DNA from: Paraimprobicoccus trichonymphae
GTDB taxonomy: Bacteria > Bacillota > Clostridia > Oscillospirales > Acutalibacteraceae
NCBI GenBank assembly: GCA_036322875.1
Contig: AP027925.1
Coordinates: 124,001-188,000 of the forward strand
Length of the DNA stretch: 64,000 nucleotides
Direction of reading: 5' to 3'
Shown here: piece by piece, positions 53,745 to 62,472 of the stretch
Layout of the letters: every line of letters starts with the position of its first letter
Numbering within the stretch: position 1 is the stretch's first letter
Position numbers and translations under genes: made by a program
Notes under the pieces: model-generated
Told to the model about the DNA's origin: nothing
Database searches by the model: none
What the model saw: only the letters and a program-made list of their open reading frames with translations

Positions 53745-56396
53745 CTAAGCTAATTGTTTGTTGGGTTTTTTTAAATGAAGTGTTCTTTTCATAAATTTTT
53801 CTAACTCTGAAATGAAAAACGTGGAGAATGAAAAGAAAATTACTAATAACCATTGTGTAAAATTTAAAACTGTAGTTTTGAATATATCATTAAAACATGG
53901 GACCAAAACCACTAAGACTTGCAAAAAAGCACAGAGCACGAAAGAATAAAACAATTTCATGTTTTGAAAAATTCCAGTTTTAAAAATTGATCTTTTACTT
54001 CTGACATTAAAAGCATGTACAAGTTGACTTAATCCCAAGGTTACAAAACCCATTGTTCTACCTATTATTGGATTTGAATAATCAACATCAAAATAAATTC
54101 TTCCTATAGTGTAAACCAAAAGTCCTATAGATCCGATAAACAAACCTTCTATAACAATGTTATACCAAATTGAATTAGAAAATAAATTATTTTTATTTTT
54201 TGATGGTTTTCTTTTCATTATTTTATCATCCACAGGATCTACTCCAAGTGCAAGAGCTGGGAAAGCATCTGTAACAAGGTTTATCCATAAAAGTTGAATT
54301 GCATACAAAGGAGCAGGTAGTCTTAATAGATAAGCCATTAAAACCACTACAATTTCTCCTATATTAGTAGAAAGAAGAAAATGTACAGTTTTTTTGATAT
54401 TTTCAAACATTCCACGACCTTGCTTTATAGATTCTACTATAGTTGAAAAATTGTCATCAGTTAAAATTATGTCTGAAGCAGCTTTTGCGACATCTGTACC
54501 AGATAACCCCATAGCACAACCAATATCTGCTGCTTTAAGTGCTGGTGCATCATTTACACCATCGCCTGTCATTGCAACTACAGCACCATTTGATTTAAAC
54601 GCTTTGACTATTCTCATTTTATGAATTGGTGAAACTCTTGCAAATACAGAATAATTAAAAATTTCTTTTTCAAATTTTTCTTGACTTAATTTATCAATTT
54701 CAGCTCCTGTAATTGCTTTTGAATTTCCTTTTAAAATACCTAGTTCTTTTGCGATATTTACAGCGGTTGAAATATAGTCTCCAGTTATCATAACAGGTTT
54801 AATTCCAGCATTTATACATTCTTGAACAGCTGTTTTAACTTCCGGTCTAGGAGGATCTAATAATCCAATTAAACCCGAAAAAACCAAATTGTTTTCTAAT
54901 TCATGTTTTTGTAAAGTAATATTAGAATCTTTATAAGCTATAGCTAAAACTCTAAGTGAATTTGAAGCCATATTATTATAATTTCTTTTTATTTTTTCTA
55001 TAATATCATTATTTAATTCGGAAATATTTCCATTTTCATCTTGATAATACTTGCAAATATCTAATAAAATATCCGGTGCACCTTTGGTTATCACTTTGTA
55101 AATATTATCTAATTTATATAAAACTGACATCAGCTTTCTATCAGAATCAAAAGGAATTTCGGAAATTCTTTTAAAATTTATATTTAAATTTTCTTTATTT
55201 TTATTATTTTTCACGGCAGCTACTAAAAGAGCTTTTTCAGTGGGTTCACCTTGAACAGAATTTCCGTTAATTTTTGAGTTGTTACATAAACTCCCATAAT
55301 TCAAAACAGAGCTTCCAATATTAGAATTAAAATTAACTTTTCCGTTATAACCTCTTATTTCAGTTACAGTCATTTTATTTTGAGTTAAAGTTCCAGTCTT
55401 ATCAGAACAAATTACAGTTGCACTGCCTAAAGTTTCTACAGCTGGTAATGTTCTTACTATAGCGTTTTTTTTTGCAAGATTTTTAACGCCACTAGCTAAA
55501 ACTATAGTAACTACAGCTGGTAAACCTTCTGGTATAGCTGCAACTGCTAAACCAACAGCTATCATAAAAGTTTCTAATATATCATTTTTTTGCAATAATC
55601 CTAAAATAAATATTACTAAACTTATAGCTACAATAGATATTCCTAAAATTTTACTTGTGTTTTCTAATTTTTTTTGCAAAGGCGTTTGTTTATTGTCTTC
55701 TTCATTTAGTAAACTTGCTATTTTTCCAATTTCCGTATTCATACCAGTTTCTACAACTACAGCAGTAGCATTTCCGTAAACTATAGAGCTCGAAGAAAAT
55801 AACATATTTTTTTGATCTGCAAACATAGTATCTTTGTCAAGTATACCGTTACAATTTTTTTCTACTAAACAAGACTCTCCTGTCAGAGCCGATTCTTTTA
55901 CTTGTAAATTGCAAGAATCTATAATTCTAGCATCAGCGCATACCAAATCTCCCGTACTTAAAGTTAAAATATCCCCTGGAACTATATTTTCAAGATTTAC
56001 ACTTTTATATTTTCTGTTTCTTAAAACTTTAACTTTAGGAGAGGACAATTTTTTTAGTGAATTTAAAGCATGTTCAGCATGACTTTCTTGAATTATCCCA
56101 ATAATAGCATTAATAATAACTATCATCAGAATAATAATAGAATCTATATAATCATTATTTTTATTAACTACAGAAAGAAAAAAAGAAACTCCAGCGGAAA
56201 TTAATAAAATAATTACCATAAAATCTGAAAATTGTTCTATAAGTTTTTTAAATAAACTTTTAGGCTTTTTTTCTGTTATCTCATTCTTACCATATCTGTT
56301 TTCTCTCTTTATAACTTGACTAACAGTTAAGCCAGATTTTGCAGATACATCTAGTTTTTTTAAAACTTCAGAAACATTTAAATTGTGCCAATATAT
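53745..56396 (-). CDS. Calcium-transporting P-type ATPase (PMR1/SERCA type), apparent AUA start
   Basis: Exports Ca2+ (possibly Mn2+) with ATP. Motifs: ALTGESCLVEK, VGLAVAAIPEGLPAVVTIV (the PEGL of Ca2+ pumps), phosphorylation site CSDKTGTLTQNKM, KGAPDILL, MTGDGVNDAPALKAADIGCA, and ten membrane segments with LLWINLVTDAFPALALG. From the first ATG (56219) the N-terminal cation-ATPase domain would be missing, but the frame stays open upstream and encodes it (NLNVSEVLKKLDVSAKSGL, KRENRYGKNEITEKKPKSLF). No ATG, GTG or TTG lies there; the codon spaced correctly from GAGAGGATG is ATA at 56396. This gives 883 residues, the normal length. Confidence 0.9.
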   Translation of the reverse strand: MYWHNLNVSEVLKKLDVSAKSGLTVSQVIKRENRYGKNEITEKKPKSLFKKLIEQFSDFMVIILLISAGVSFFLSVVNKNNDYIDSIIILMIVIINAIIGIIQESHAEHALNSLKKLSSPKVKVLRNRKYKSVNLENIVPGDILTLSTGDLVCADARIIDSCNLQVKESALTGESCLVEKNCNGILDKDTMFADQKNMLFSSSSIVYGNATAVVVETGMNTEIGKIASLLNEEDNKQTPLQKKLENTSKILGISIVAISLVIFILGLLQKNDILETFMIAVGLAVAAIPEGLPAVVTIVLASGVKNLAKKNAIVRTLPAVETLGSATVICSDKTGTLTQNKMTVTEIRGYNGKVNFNSNIGSSVLNYGSLCNNSKINGNSVQGEPTEKALLVAAVKNNKNKENLNINFKRISEIPFDSDRKLMSVLYKLDNIYKVITKGAPDILLDICKYYQDENGNISELNNDIIEKIKRNYNNMASNSLRVLAIAYKDSNITLQKHELENNLVFSGLIGLLDPPRPEVKTAVQECINAGIKPVMITGDYISTAVNIAKELGILKGNSKAITGAEIDKLSQEKFEKEIFNYSVFARVSPIHKMRIVKAFKSNGAVVAMTGDGVNDAPALKAADIGCAMGLSGTDVAKAASDIILTDDNFSTIVESIKQGRGMFENIKKTVHFLLSTNIGEIVVVLMAYLLRLPAPLYAIQLLWINLVTDAFPALALGVDPVDDKIMKRKPSKNKNNLFSNSIWYNIVIEGLFIGSIGLLVYTIGRIYFDVDYSNPIIGRTMGFVTLGLSQLVHAFNVRSKRSIFKTGIFQNMKLFYSFVLCAFLQVLVVLVPCFNDIFKTTVLNFTQWLLVIFFSFSTFFISELEKFMKRTLHLKKPNKQLA

Positions 56397-56537
56397 ATTA
56401 TATCATCCTCTCTTTTTATATAATTAAATATATAAAATTTTAAAAATATATATTACTGTTATAAAAATAAAGTATTTGATCATAATAAAACAGTGATACA
56501 AGATTTGTGTCATAAGTTTATATTGGAGATGACGTAT

Positions 56538-57586
56538 ATGAAAATAGCAGAACTTAACAAAAAGATTTTGGAAATAATTCACATGAGAGTAGAAATTAAA
56601 AAAGCCGAACGTCAAAAGATAGAACAATCTAAAACTAATTTCCTTTTAATTTTTCCAATTCAAACTCGACCAATAGATATGAAAGTTTACAATGAATATT
56701 CAGATATACCTTTACAACTGCTGGAGTATTTCAGCAAAAAAATTAAAGAATGCTTGTAAATATGCAAAAAGTAGCTCAAATAAAGATAAAGAAAAATGGA
56801 ATTATATTGTTGATGCTATACAATCTGAAAACTCTAAATGCAGCGAAAAACAAATTAAAGGATTAATTAATGGTACTATGAAAGAAATGGACAAAGAAAT
56901 TGTCAATGCCAAAAAAGAACTAAATAAAAAAGAAATTCAATCCCAAAATTCGACAATGGACGTTGATGATATGCTCGGAACATTAAGAAAGTGTACAAAT
57001 GAAGGAGAATTTGAAAATACTTTAAGAAAATAGATAGTTGACCAACGAGATGTTAATAATTTTCTTAGATATCCACTTAATACGCCAATTGTTAAATTCC
57101 CAGGTTTAAAAAAAATACCACCAAAACTTCCAGTGATAAACGCAGAAGATTATATTAATTTTTTGAGAAAAGTTAAAGTATTGTATAAGGGAATATCAAG
57201 TTCAGAAATTCACGAGAGTGGTGAAGTAGTTTATAGAGGAGAACGTACACTTCATTCATTGTACCAATCAATAACTGAGAAGAAATTTAGAGATTTATTA
57301 GAAATATCGGTTATAGACTTGAATAATGTTGCAAAATATTTAGATTCAGAAAAGCCAACTGTTATTCAAAACTCAGTTTTGAGCACGTCGACTGAACTGT
57401 CTTCAACAAATGAATTTAGCTGTGGTGGTGGTTTGGTATGGACAAATTATGTTGACAAAAGATACTAACGCACAAATAGGCTGCAAAGATGAGGAAGAAC
57501 TCATATTTTCACGTAAAACAAAATTAAAAATAAATAGTGCAGTTGTTAAAAATAACCACATATGTATTGAAGCAGATATGTTATAG
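56538..57586 (+). pseudogene. ADP-ribosyltransferase toxin (R-S-E class), broken
   Basis: Starts at ATG 56538 after TTGGAG. A helical N-terminal region (KIAELNKKILEIIHMRVEIK onward) is interrupted by a frameshift near 56745 and a TAG at 57031. The C-terminal catalytic domain is recognisable: VVYRGERTLHSLYQSITEKK (arginine), SVLSTSTELSSTNEFS (the STS motif) and, after a frameshift in a TGG run near 57430, NAQIGCKDEEELIFSRKTKL, which carries the ExE-like acidic motif. R, S and E in this order define ADP-ribosyltransferase exoenzymes. No signal peptide is visible. Three lesions, so probably dead. Confidence 0.65.
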
Positions 57587-57845
57587 TTGTGCAAATAAAA
57601 AAATGATTTGCTTTTTTACATCAACAAAACAATGTTAAAAAATCCACTCATTTAATAATAGATGATTTGTACCGGTTGTTTGTCTTTGCCTCAAAAGATT
57701 AAGCAAAGCCCGGGGTTGGAGACTTTTTTTACTACTTCTCTAACAGTTGCTTTATTGTCATGCTTGTTCATATCACTGCTTGTCAAATTCATATTCCCAA
57801 TAGTTTTATTGATGTAATCTTCGATAATTTACGATACACTCCGAT
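57587..57845. other. Convergent intergenic region with possible terminator
   Basis: Near 57680-57730 a stem CTTTGC/GCAAAG, with outer bases GTCT/AGAC, is followed by a run of seven T. It may be a terminator for the plus-strand gene, though the stem is irregular. Confidence 0.35.
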
Positions 57846-58409
57846 TTACTCCATCATCATGATAATATATTTCCCAACATTATCTTTAGAAGATGTAATA
57901 ATAAACTCACAATCCATAGACTCTAAAAAATCTCTTAAGAATCCAAAATTTTGAGTATATTTAGATGAACTAAGATTTCTTTGATCACTTTTACTCCCAA
58001 CAAAAACTATTTTACCATCAGGTGCAATTTCACAAGAAGCATCATCATATATTTCCGTAATATAATTTCCACTATAATCATAATATTCCGTAGATAAGTC
58101 ATGTACGATAAAAACATAATTTGCTCTCTGTAAAAAATCAACGACTTCACTATAATATTTTTCCATGCCAGGTGTGTCATGAACTTTCATGTTTACATCA
58201 GTGTTTCCAAGTCCTTTTTGAAAATATCTAAAGTCATCTGACATACCTGTATGCGCGTTAAAATTTTCGTTTTTCATTCTACTCCAAATTCCGGTCTTTC
58301 CATCACTAAAATTACCAACAATTACTACTTTTAAATAACGAAGAGCCGAAACTTGTGCAAACAAACAGAAAAATGCAAAAACAAATACAATTAACTTTTT
58401 AAATTTCAT
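57846..58409 (-). CDS. Secreted Ras/Rab-like small GTPase
   Basis: 187 residues. Residues 1-22 are a classical signal peptide (MKFKKLIVFVFAFFCLFAQV, cleavage likely after VSA), followed directly by a small-GTPase domain: P-loop GNFSDGKT (32-39) at the end of KVVIVG, then IWSRM, switch II HDTPGMEKYY (77-86), FIVHDLS, a G4 motif SKSD (139-142, normally NKxD) after FVGSK, and a G5-like TSSK (172-175). Spacing fits Ras/Rab proteins. A signal peptide on a nucleotide-binding GTPase implies export, where only a host cytosol offers GTP. A broken paralogue lies at 59577-59872. Frame intact; role as host-directed effector is inference. Confidence 0.8.
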   Translation of the reverse strand: MKFKKLIVFVFAFFCLFAQVSALRYLKVVIVGNFSDGKTGIWSRMKNENFNAHTGMSDDFRYFQKGLGNTDVNMKVHDTPGMEKYYSEVVDFLQRANYVFIVHDLSTEYYDYSGNYITEIYDDASCEIAPDGKIVFVGSKSDQRNLSSSKYTQNFGFLRDFLESMDCEFIITSSKDNVGKYIIMMME

Positions 58410-58445
58410 AAAATTCCCCTAAAATTTGTAATCATTTAATTCTTA

Positions 58446-59292
58446 TTATTTTTGTGAATCACTGCCAGTATTATCTCCCGTTGCTAAAACAGCTGCTAAA
58501 CATACTAACAACACACCCCCCCTTTCTCTGTTTTTTTCACCACTAGTTATAGTGGTGGATTCTAAAGGTGATTCTTCTGTAGTTACAATTAGTTTTCCTG
58601 AACAACTGATACTATTTTCAAAACCTACACTATCTCCAAAAGTGCCTTTATTGTACGCCTTTACAATACTTTCAAGTAAAAGTCCAGGTGATCCACAATG
58701 TGTACGATCCCATCTGTTGTTATGACCTCTACAAGATGCACGAACATATGCTCTTGTTCGTTCTAAACTTCCTCTGTACATAGATACCCTTTCATTACGT
58801 TCGTCGCATTTCTCGAATTCTGAAATTTCATTCCTGCTAGAACAATAATTCGCAAAATTTACACAATTGTTCCAATCGAAACCAAGAAGAAATTCTACTT
58901 CTTCATTTATTGGCCCTTTTGTTTTTTCATTAAGCGTATCCAGACGACTATCTTCAAGGTCATAAAAAATTATTACTTGAGCACTTTTTTTACTTGTGAT
59001 ATCGTTTTTGACCACATCTTCAGTTCACTTAACTCAAAAAATATGAAATACTATATTTAAAGTACCACCACCAGTAGATCCCTCGTGACCAATTGCAATA
59101 AGTTTATCACCTTTAAATATTCCTTTACTATATTGGCAATTTGCATATACCCTCTATGATCTTCTTAGCTTTTTCACGATGACTATTGTCACAAATCAAA
59201 ACAACATTAGTTTGCCAAATACAAAATTTTATAGCACCAACTTTTGTATCCATCACAGGCAAAACTAAAAATACCAACACTAGCGAAAACAT
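58446..59292 (-). pseudogene. Secreted cysteine-rich protein, broken at the 5' part
   Basis: The intact 3' frame (58446-59015) encodes 189 residues with paired cysteines (NNCVNFANYCSS, EKCDER, VRASCRGHNN, RTHCGSPG, SISCSGK) and a C-terminal hydrophobic segment GGVLLVCLAAVLATG. Upstream pieces belong to it: a signal-peptide-like start MFSLVLVFLVLPVMDTKVGA at 59292, LICDNSHREKAKKIIEG, then KGDKLIAIGHEGSTGGGTLN in another frame with stops. The disulfide-like cysteines fit an exported protein. It lies 36 bases upstream of the GTPase gene. No known family. Confidence 0.55.
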
Positions 59293-59464
59293 TCATTTCA
59301 ATAACGCAATACCAATCTCACATTTATATATAAAGACCAATAATATTATTTATAACTACACGACAAACACACTATTTTACAAGCTCTAAATTTAAAATTT
59401 TCTATGTTCGCTATAAAATATATCTAAAAATTCTTAAATCCATTTTTTCGGCATCTACACTTAA

Positions 59465-59580
59465 CGTCCGTAATAGGTCGATCCGTTTTGCTTAGACACC
59501 ATTTCATTTCAAGTGTGAATTCTCGTGAGCACCACGATAATTATTTAATAGCGGTTTTTTCGCCTTCTTTTCTATAAAAA
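59465..59580 (-). repeat. PRE repeat copy F, internally deleted
   Basis: Minus strand: TTTTTATAGAAAAGAAGGCG and AAAAAACCGCTATTAAATAA join directly to TATCGTGGTGCTCACGAGAA and CACACTTGAAATGAAATGG. The promoter middle and the 3' end are deleted. The first hairpin reads TCGT/ACGA instead of CCGT/ACGG, a compensatory change. Confidence 0.65.
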
Positions 59581-59872
59581 TATAATTTGCATTCTGTAAA
59601 AAATCGACAACAATATCATAATATTTTTCCACACCATGTGTATTTCAGACTTTCAATACAACATTAGCATTTTTCAATCTAGTCTGAAAGAATCAAAAAT
59701 CATTTGATTTTCTTTATTGAAACCATAGTCTTTATCATTTAGCCTGGTTCAAAATCAGTCTTTCTGACACCGTAGTCGCCAATAATACTACTTTCGCAAA
59801 ATGAATAGAAAAAAACGATATTGATGGACAAAAAAACATAAAAATCCACGAAACTAATTTTTTAAATTTCAT
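59577..59872 (-). pseudogene. Second secreted small-GTPase gene, broken
   Basis: Begins with ATG and the same opening MKFKKLV as the intact gene, then a hydrophobic signal (SWIFMFFCPSISFFSIHF), KVVLL, and in other frames GDYGVRKT (the P-loop), FQTRLKNANVVLKV and HGVEKYYDIVVDFLQNANYI. These align with GNFSDGKT, FQKGLGNTDVNMKV and MEKYYSEVVDFLQRANYVF of the intact protein. The 3' half is missing and there are several frameshifts. Confidence 0.75.
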
Positions 59873-60109
59873 CAAAATTCTCCTAAAGCTTAATATTTAA
59901 ATCATAAGGTAGCACAAAAAGTTAAAAAATGACATCAAAACACCAACATACCAACACAAATAAATGCATAGTACTCACGATTAAGCCGATGTTCACATAA
60001 TCGAAAATATCAACTCGGATTTGTGGTATTATATCCAAATATTTGTCATCGATGTTTTGCATAAAACTTGAAACTTTGAAAGCTTTTTTATTGCTGTTTG
60101 TAAATATGC
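59873..60109. other. Intergenic region
   Basis: A minus-strand frame (59922-60128) with a hydrophobic end (IVSTMHLFVLVCWCF) is open but starts inside the IS605 right end and has no ribosome site. I do not support it as a gene. Confidence 0.35.
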
Positions 60110-60248
60110 ACAACAAGTTTTGTGTCAATTACTCCCTGTCGGGGCTTGTAACAACCCAGTGGTTCGGACGATTTTATATCTCCCACTTTTAGCTTGTGCA
60201 GTGGTGTTACATCATAAGCAGATTGACAGGCTACCTTACAAAACAAGT
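60110..60248 (-). ncRNA. Probable IS605-type right end / omega-RNA scaffold
   Basis: DNA directly after the tnpB stop codon, read on the minus strand. It contains several inverted segments (GTAACACCACTGCACAAGCT, GGGTTGTTACAAGCCCCGAC) and ends near AGGGAGTAATTGACA. In IS200/IS605 elements this position encodes the guide-RNA scaffold and the right-end hairpin. Function is lost with the broken tnpB. Confidence 0.4.
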
Positions 60249-60901
60249 TTACTTATTTTGCACTTCAACCATGTACTCAATTTCAATGCGTTGAAGGTTC
60301 ATTGCACCGATACGGTCGTTGTTAGATGTGTATCCGTAAGATTTTTACACTTGAAAAGATGTTGTTTCTTATCCCTGTTAGCTCTTTCTGTATGACCATA
60401 TTTTGGACAAGTTTAGAAAGTATAATGTGTGGGTCAACAACGATTACGGTTTAATTGAGATTTGTACTCAAGCATTTGCCTGAACTGGTAAAAATCCCAA
60501 CATACAAAAACATATCGATTTTTAAGTCTTACTTTTTCAGTATCAGAACGAATTTCGGTTAAATTTTCTAAAACAAACAAAGTGTTTTTACCGTATTTAT
60601 CGATGAGTGCCTTAGTTACAGAATGGTTAATGTCCGTAACCCAACGGTTTTTTCTAGAACCAATAGCTTTTAAGCGATGGCGAGCTGATGGTGTTTGTCT
60701 TTTTTGTAATTGTTTGCGAGTGTTTTTGTATTTAGCACGTTTTGATTTGATTTGGTGACCATTGAAGAATATCGTTTCATTTTGGCTATAAAAAACAGCA
60801 GCTAAAAAATTAATTCCTAAATCAATTCCGACAACATTTTGAATCTTATCAAAATTTTTAGTCATCGATATATGTGAAAAAAACAAAGATTTAAAAAACA
60901 T
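60249..60901 (-). pseudogene. TnpB (IS200/IS605 RNA-guided nuclease), truncated and frameshifted
   Basis: RuvC-I VVGIDLGINFLAAVF with its D, the bridging NGHQIKSKRAKYKNTRKQLQ, RuvC-II FVLENLTEIRSD with its E, and, after frameshifts, CPKYGHTERANRDKKQHLFK of the zinc ribbon and RuvC-III NNDRIGAMNLQRIEIEYM with its D. All three catalytic residues are still encoded, but not in one frame, and the N-terminal REC/wedge part is deleted. It lies next to tRNA-Trp, a common spot for such remnants. Confidence 0.8.
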
Positions 60902-61023
60902 TATAATAAGAAAAAATTATATTTTTTATTACTGGATTGTTTTTAAAACTCATTTTCTTACTCATTTTTTGTTATACTATTGATTTTACATCTAAATAAC
61001 TGATATTATATTATAATGAAAAA

Positions 61024-61099
61024 AGGGGTATAGCTCAGTTGGTAGAGCAATGGTCTCCAAAACCATGTGTCGAGGGTTCGAGTCCTTCTACCCCTGCCA
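61024..61099 (+). tRNA. tRNA-Trp(CCA)
   Basis: 76 nt. Acceptor AGGGGTA pairs with TACCCCT, D-arm GCTCAGTTGGTAGAGC, anticodon stem ATGGT/ACCAT around loop CTCCAAA (anticodon CCA), T-arm with GGTTCGAGTCC, 3' CCA encoded. A promoter with TTTACA (60985) and TATATT (61007) lies upstream. Anticodon CCA shows that UGG is the tryptophan codon, consistent with UGA as stop. Confidence 0.95.
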
Positions 61100-61713
61100 T
61101 ATAAGAATCAAGTTTTGATACAATGAAAATGTCCAGTAATACTGGGCGTTTTGGCATATCAGGGTTCATTCGGTTAGTTAAAAATTATCTAAAAAACTGC
61201 TAATTTTGAAACTTTCGTTAAAAAATATGAACACACCTCACTAAACCGTCAAAAGGTATGCACGCACCTGAAAAATGCCTTAGATACGTCGTTTTTAATC
61301 ACTACCCATTCTGACTATGATTTCTACGCCATTTTTAAACGCCACAATTATCGTGTTATCAGCTTTTACGGTAATATTTTTTACAAGCTAAAACCACAAC
61401 TCTGCATCAAATTCAGTTAAAAAGTTATCGCTTTTATCAACCTTTTTTAAAAATTTTTCAATTTGGCATTGATTTGTGATTTACTTTGCTTTTTGAAATT
61501 CTGCGACTTTGATGTTTCGCTTTTCATTGTAAATTTCCTGTTTTTGTGCAATTTTCGGTTTGCTCTGCTCGATGAATTCGTGCTTTTGCTTGCTCGAAAT
61601 TGATATTTGACAAAATTAATCGAATTTTGTTTAATTGAAAACATAGGAGAGTTTATGATTGAAGAAATTTATAAAATGTTTTTTTGTTAAATTTTTTAAG
61701 GAGTGAAAAATTT
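61100..61713. other. Intergenic region
   Basis: No gene recognised. A basic 65-codon minus-strand frame (61447-61644) has no ribosome site and no known relative. The AAGGAG site of the GNAT gene is at its end. Confidence 0.35.
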
Positions 61714-62472
61714 ATGACAAACAAAGAAATCTTAGATATTGCAATGACACAATCGGCGATTGATTCTAACTGTGACAAATCTGACTTTTTAAAATCAGAA
61801 AATGTTATTGCGATTTCTGAGCCCAACTCCAAGGCAAAAAAATATTTAAATTTGCCGTTTTACTGCGGTCTAACTTCTTACGGAGGTAACATTATTGTTT
61901 CGGTAAACCCTGAAATTGCAGACTTTGTAAAAAAATATTTAAATAATTCAGAGAAAGGATACAGTCCTTTTGATCGTTTTGAATCTCCATATTTTTTTGA
62001 ATTAAATAAAGAATTAAACAAACATGATATGCAAATTCAATTTATGGCGGAGTATTTTTTACCAGACGTCAATTTATTAATTCCCAGAATGTGTGATTAC
62101 AAACTCAAAATATTAGAACAAAAAGACTTTGCAGAGTTGTATAGGCCTGAGTGGAGCAATGCTTTTTGTGAAAAACGCAAACATCTAGACGTTCTCGGTA
62201 TTGGTGCCTACCATAGCGATAAATTAATCGGTTTGGCTGGATGTTGTTCCGCTGACTGCGAAACAATTTGCCAAATTGGCGTTGATTTTTTACCTGAATA
62301 TCGAAGACTTGGCATTGCATCAACACTAACAACGAATCTTTCGATTGAAATTTTAAATCGTGGCAAAGTACCATTTTATTGTTGTGCGTGGTCGAATATT
62401 AAATCGGTTAAAAACGCCATTAAGTCAGGATTTTCGCTTACTTGGGTTCAGATGACCGCGAGAGGAATTTAA
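61714..62472 (+). CDS. GNAT-family N-acetyltransferase
   Basis: 252 residues from ATG at 61714, ten bases after AAGGAG. The C-terminal GNAT fold shows VLGIGAYHSDKLIGLAGCCS, the acetyl-CoA-binding segment IGVDFLPEYRRLGIASTLTT (R/Q-x-x-G-x-A pattern) and CAWSNIKSVKNAIKSGF. The N-terminal 120 residues (TNKEILDIAMTQSAIDSNC onward) are characteristic of a clostridial GNAT subgroup. Substrate unknown. Stands alone beside prophage remains on the opposite strand. Confidence 0.85.
   Translation: MTNKEILDIAMTQSAIDSNCDKSDFLKSENVIAISEPNSKAKKYLNLPFYCGLTSYGGNIIVSVNPEIADFVKKYLNNSEKGYSPFDRFESPYFFELNKELNKHDMQIQFMAEYFLPDVNLLIPRMCDYKLKILEQKDFAELYRPEWSNAFCEKRKHLDVLGIGAYHSDKLIGLAGCCSADCETICQIGVDFLPEYRRLGIASTLTTNLSIEILNRGKVPFYCCAWSNIKSVKNAIKSGFSLTWVQMTARGI

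Noticed and set aside
59922..60128. 68-codon minus-strand frame with hydrophobic end
   Set aside because: Starts inside the IS605 right end, no ribosome site, no family.
60120..60395. 91-codon plus-strand frame
   Set aside because: Antisense to the tnpB 3' end and right end.
61447..61644. Basic 65-codon frame as a ribosomal or nucleoid protein
   Set aside because: No ribosome site, low-complexity Lys/Ser composition and no match to known small basic proteins.
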